Source: Gemmatimonadota bacterium (GTDB taxonomy: Bacteria > Orphanbacterota > Orphanbacteria > Orphanbacterales > Orphanbacteraceae). From it: a DNA stretch of 7,058 bases. Positions 6,505-7,058 of the stretch are shown here, one piece after another; positions within the stretch are counted from its first letter, which is position 1; every line of letters begins with the position of its first letter. The stretch lies in the NCBI GenBank assembly GCA_013002425.1, contig JABDJQ010000610.1:1-7058 (forward strand). The letters are read 5' to 3'. The notes beneath the pieces were generated by a model that ran no database searches, was not told the DNA's origin, and saw nothing but the letters and a program-made list of their open reading frames with translations. A program made the position numbers and the translations under genes.

Positions 6505-6520
6505 GTTGATTTCATTCAAC
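6505..6520. repeat. Inverted repeat GTTGA-N6-TCAAC in the HD-GYP leader
   Basis: Five-base arms GTTGA (6505-6509) and TCAAC (6516-6520) flank an AT-rich 6-bp centre. The site lies a few bases downstream of the predicted start of transcription (near 6527) and about 45 nt before the GTG start codon, so it could be an operator or a weak leader hairpin. The arms are short and chance is possible. Confidence 0.35.
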
Positions 6521-6533
6521 CTATGGAGAGGCG

Positions 6534-6562
6534 AATGTAGAACGGCGGAAAGGGGTCGTCAA
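6534..6562 (-). promoter_or_regulatory. Sigma70-type promoter for the HD-GYP gene
   Basis: On the minus strand TTGACG (6562-6557; 5/6 match) and TACATT (6539-6534; 4/6 match) are separated by exactly 17 bp. The -35 box begins two bases after the T-run of the purF terminator, so one transcript ends and the next begins in a very compact arrangement. The predicted start near 6527 leaves a leader of roughly 68 nt. The rest of the gap, 6460-6533, holds the GAGGGG ribosome site and a short inverted repeat. Confidence 0.7.
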
Positions 6563-6563
6563 G

Positions 6564-6592
6564 AAAAAAACGAGGCTCCGAAGGGAGGCTCG
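6564..6592 (-). terminator. Intrinsic terminator of purF
   Basis: The RNA from 6592 to 6571 folds into a hairpin with four base pairs, one C-C mismatch and four more base pairs around a CUUC loop (outer CGAG/CUCG, inner CUCC/GGAG). Seven U residues follow (6570-6564). The hairpin begins one base past the purF TAG, so transcription ends almost at once after the gene. This separates purF from the HD-GYP gene. Confidence 0.85.
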
Positions 6593-6593
6593 T

Positions 6594-7058
6594 CTAGGCG
6601 GGATTTCGCTCCAGGATCTCCTTCGTGTGCTCTTCGTCGACGGGAATGGAATACGCGCCGTCGAAGCAGGCCGTGCAGTACCCGAGACCCTGCGGTGCGG
6701 CGCGCAGCAGGCTTTCACGCGAGAGATACTCGACGTCCTCGACCTCGAGATAGCGCCGGATCTCTTCGATCGTGTGCGTCGCGGCCAGTAACTCGCCGCG
6801 TGTCGGCGTATCGATCCCGTAGTAGCACGGATGCTCGATCGGGGGCGAACTGATCCGAAGGTGGACCTCGGACGCGCCCGCCTTCTTCAGCATCTTCACG
6901 AGCTTCTTCATCGTGGTTCCGCGGACGATCGAATCGTCGACCACGACCACGCGCTTGCCGTTCAGCACGTCCTTGACCGCGTTGTACTTGATCTTGACGC
7001 GCAGGTCGCGCAGCCGCGGCGTCGGCAGGATGAACGTGCGGCCGACGTAGTGATTCCG
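6594..7058 (-). CDS. purF: Amidophosphoribosyltransferase PurF (C-terminal part, cut by window edge)
   Basis: The reading frame is open from the window edge (7058) to TAG at 6594-6596 and gives the last 154 residues of an enzyme normally about 460-510 long. PurF makes 5-phosphoribosylamine from PRPP and glutamine, the first committed step of purine synthesis. The visible part starts with RNHYVGRTFI (residues 1-10 of the fragment), a conserved PurF segment, followed by the PRPP-binding loop VVVVDDSIVRGTT (37-49), then ISSPP, YYGIDTPTR and the C-terminal YCTACFDGAYSIP. The N-terminal glutaminase domain lies outside the window. A reading that starts at the internal GTG at 6968 is not a separate gene, since the frame and the homology continue upstream. 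A strong terminator follows directly. Confidence 0.97.
   Translation of the reverse strand, partial: RNHYVGRTFILPTPRLRDLRVKIKYNAVKDVLNGKRVVVVDDSIVRGTTMKKLVKMLKKAGASEVHLRISSPPIEHPCYYGIDTPTRGELLAATHTIEEIRRYLEVEDVEYLSRESLLRAAPQGLGYCTACFDGAYSIPVDEEHTKEILERNPA

Noticed and set aside
1..7058. CRISPR arrays, tRNA or rRNA genes, insertion sequences, phage or defence genes
   Set aside because: I saw no spaced direct repeats, no transposase or integrase motifs and no structured RNA gene. Coding density with known housekeeping genes leaves little room for them.

Overview
The window is a GC-rich bacterial chromosome segment in which every convincing gene lies on the minus strand, so it is transcribed from high to low coordinates. 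In transcription order it holds: the 3' end of purF (purine synthesis); an HD-GYP domain protein with a receiver-like N-terminus; a large polytopic membrane protein resembling STT3/GT-C glycosyltransferases with a C-terminal TPR region; radC; and the cell-shape genes mreB, mreC and mreD, the last cut off by the window edge. A complete mreBCD set points to a rod-shaped bacterium with a periplasm. The radC-mreBCD order is widespread and does not fix the taxon. The unusual gene upstream, the high GC content and the frequent TAG stops suggest a little-studied lineage, but I cannot name the phylum with confidence.

Region by region: purF (6594-7058) ends in a strong intrinsic terminator. Immediately after its T-run lies a good sigma70-type promoter (TTGACG, 17 bp, TACATT) for the HD-GYP gene (5479-6459). 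The STT3-like gene (3031-5454) follows 24 bp later. It has no clear Shine-Dalgarno sequence, but a TACAAT box lies just upstream of its ATG, so it may be read through from the HD-GYP gene, transcribed as a leaderless message, or both. A gap of about 120 bp (2912-3030) carries a candidate promoter and a 10-bp palindrome in front of radC (2228-2911). radC, mreB, mreC and mreD are then tightly packed (23 bp, 6 bp and a 4-bp ATGA overlap) and look like one operon.

Functionally, MreB (actin-like filament), MreC (periplasmic scaffold) and MreD (membrane protein) form the core of the elongasome that directs lateral wall synthesis. RadC is the usual passenger at this locus. The HD-GYP protein is probably a cyclic-di-GMP phosphodiesterase or a related signalling hydrolase. 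The STT3-like protein probably transfers sugar from a lipid carrier in the envelope, but its signature motif is altered and its substrate is unknown.

I found no mobile element, CRISPR array, tRNA or rRNA. No multi-gene new system is evident. The best candidate for novelty is the STT3-like/TPR fusion with altered motifs. Smaller points of interest are a 12-bp in-frame coding repeat in the HD-GYP gene, a TTG start for mreB with an out-of-frame ATG inside its initiation region, and TAG as the stop codon in five of the six visible gene ends.
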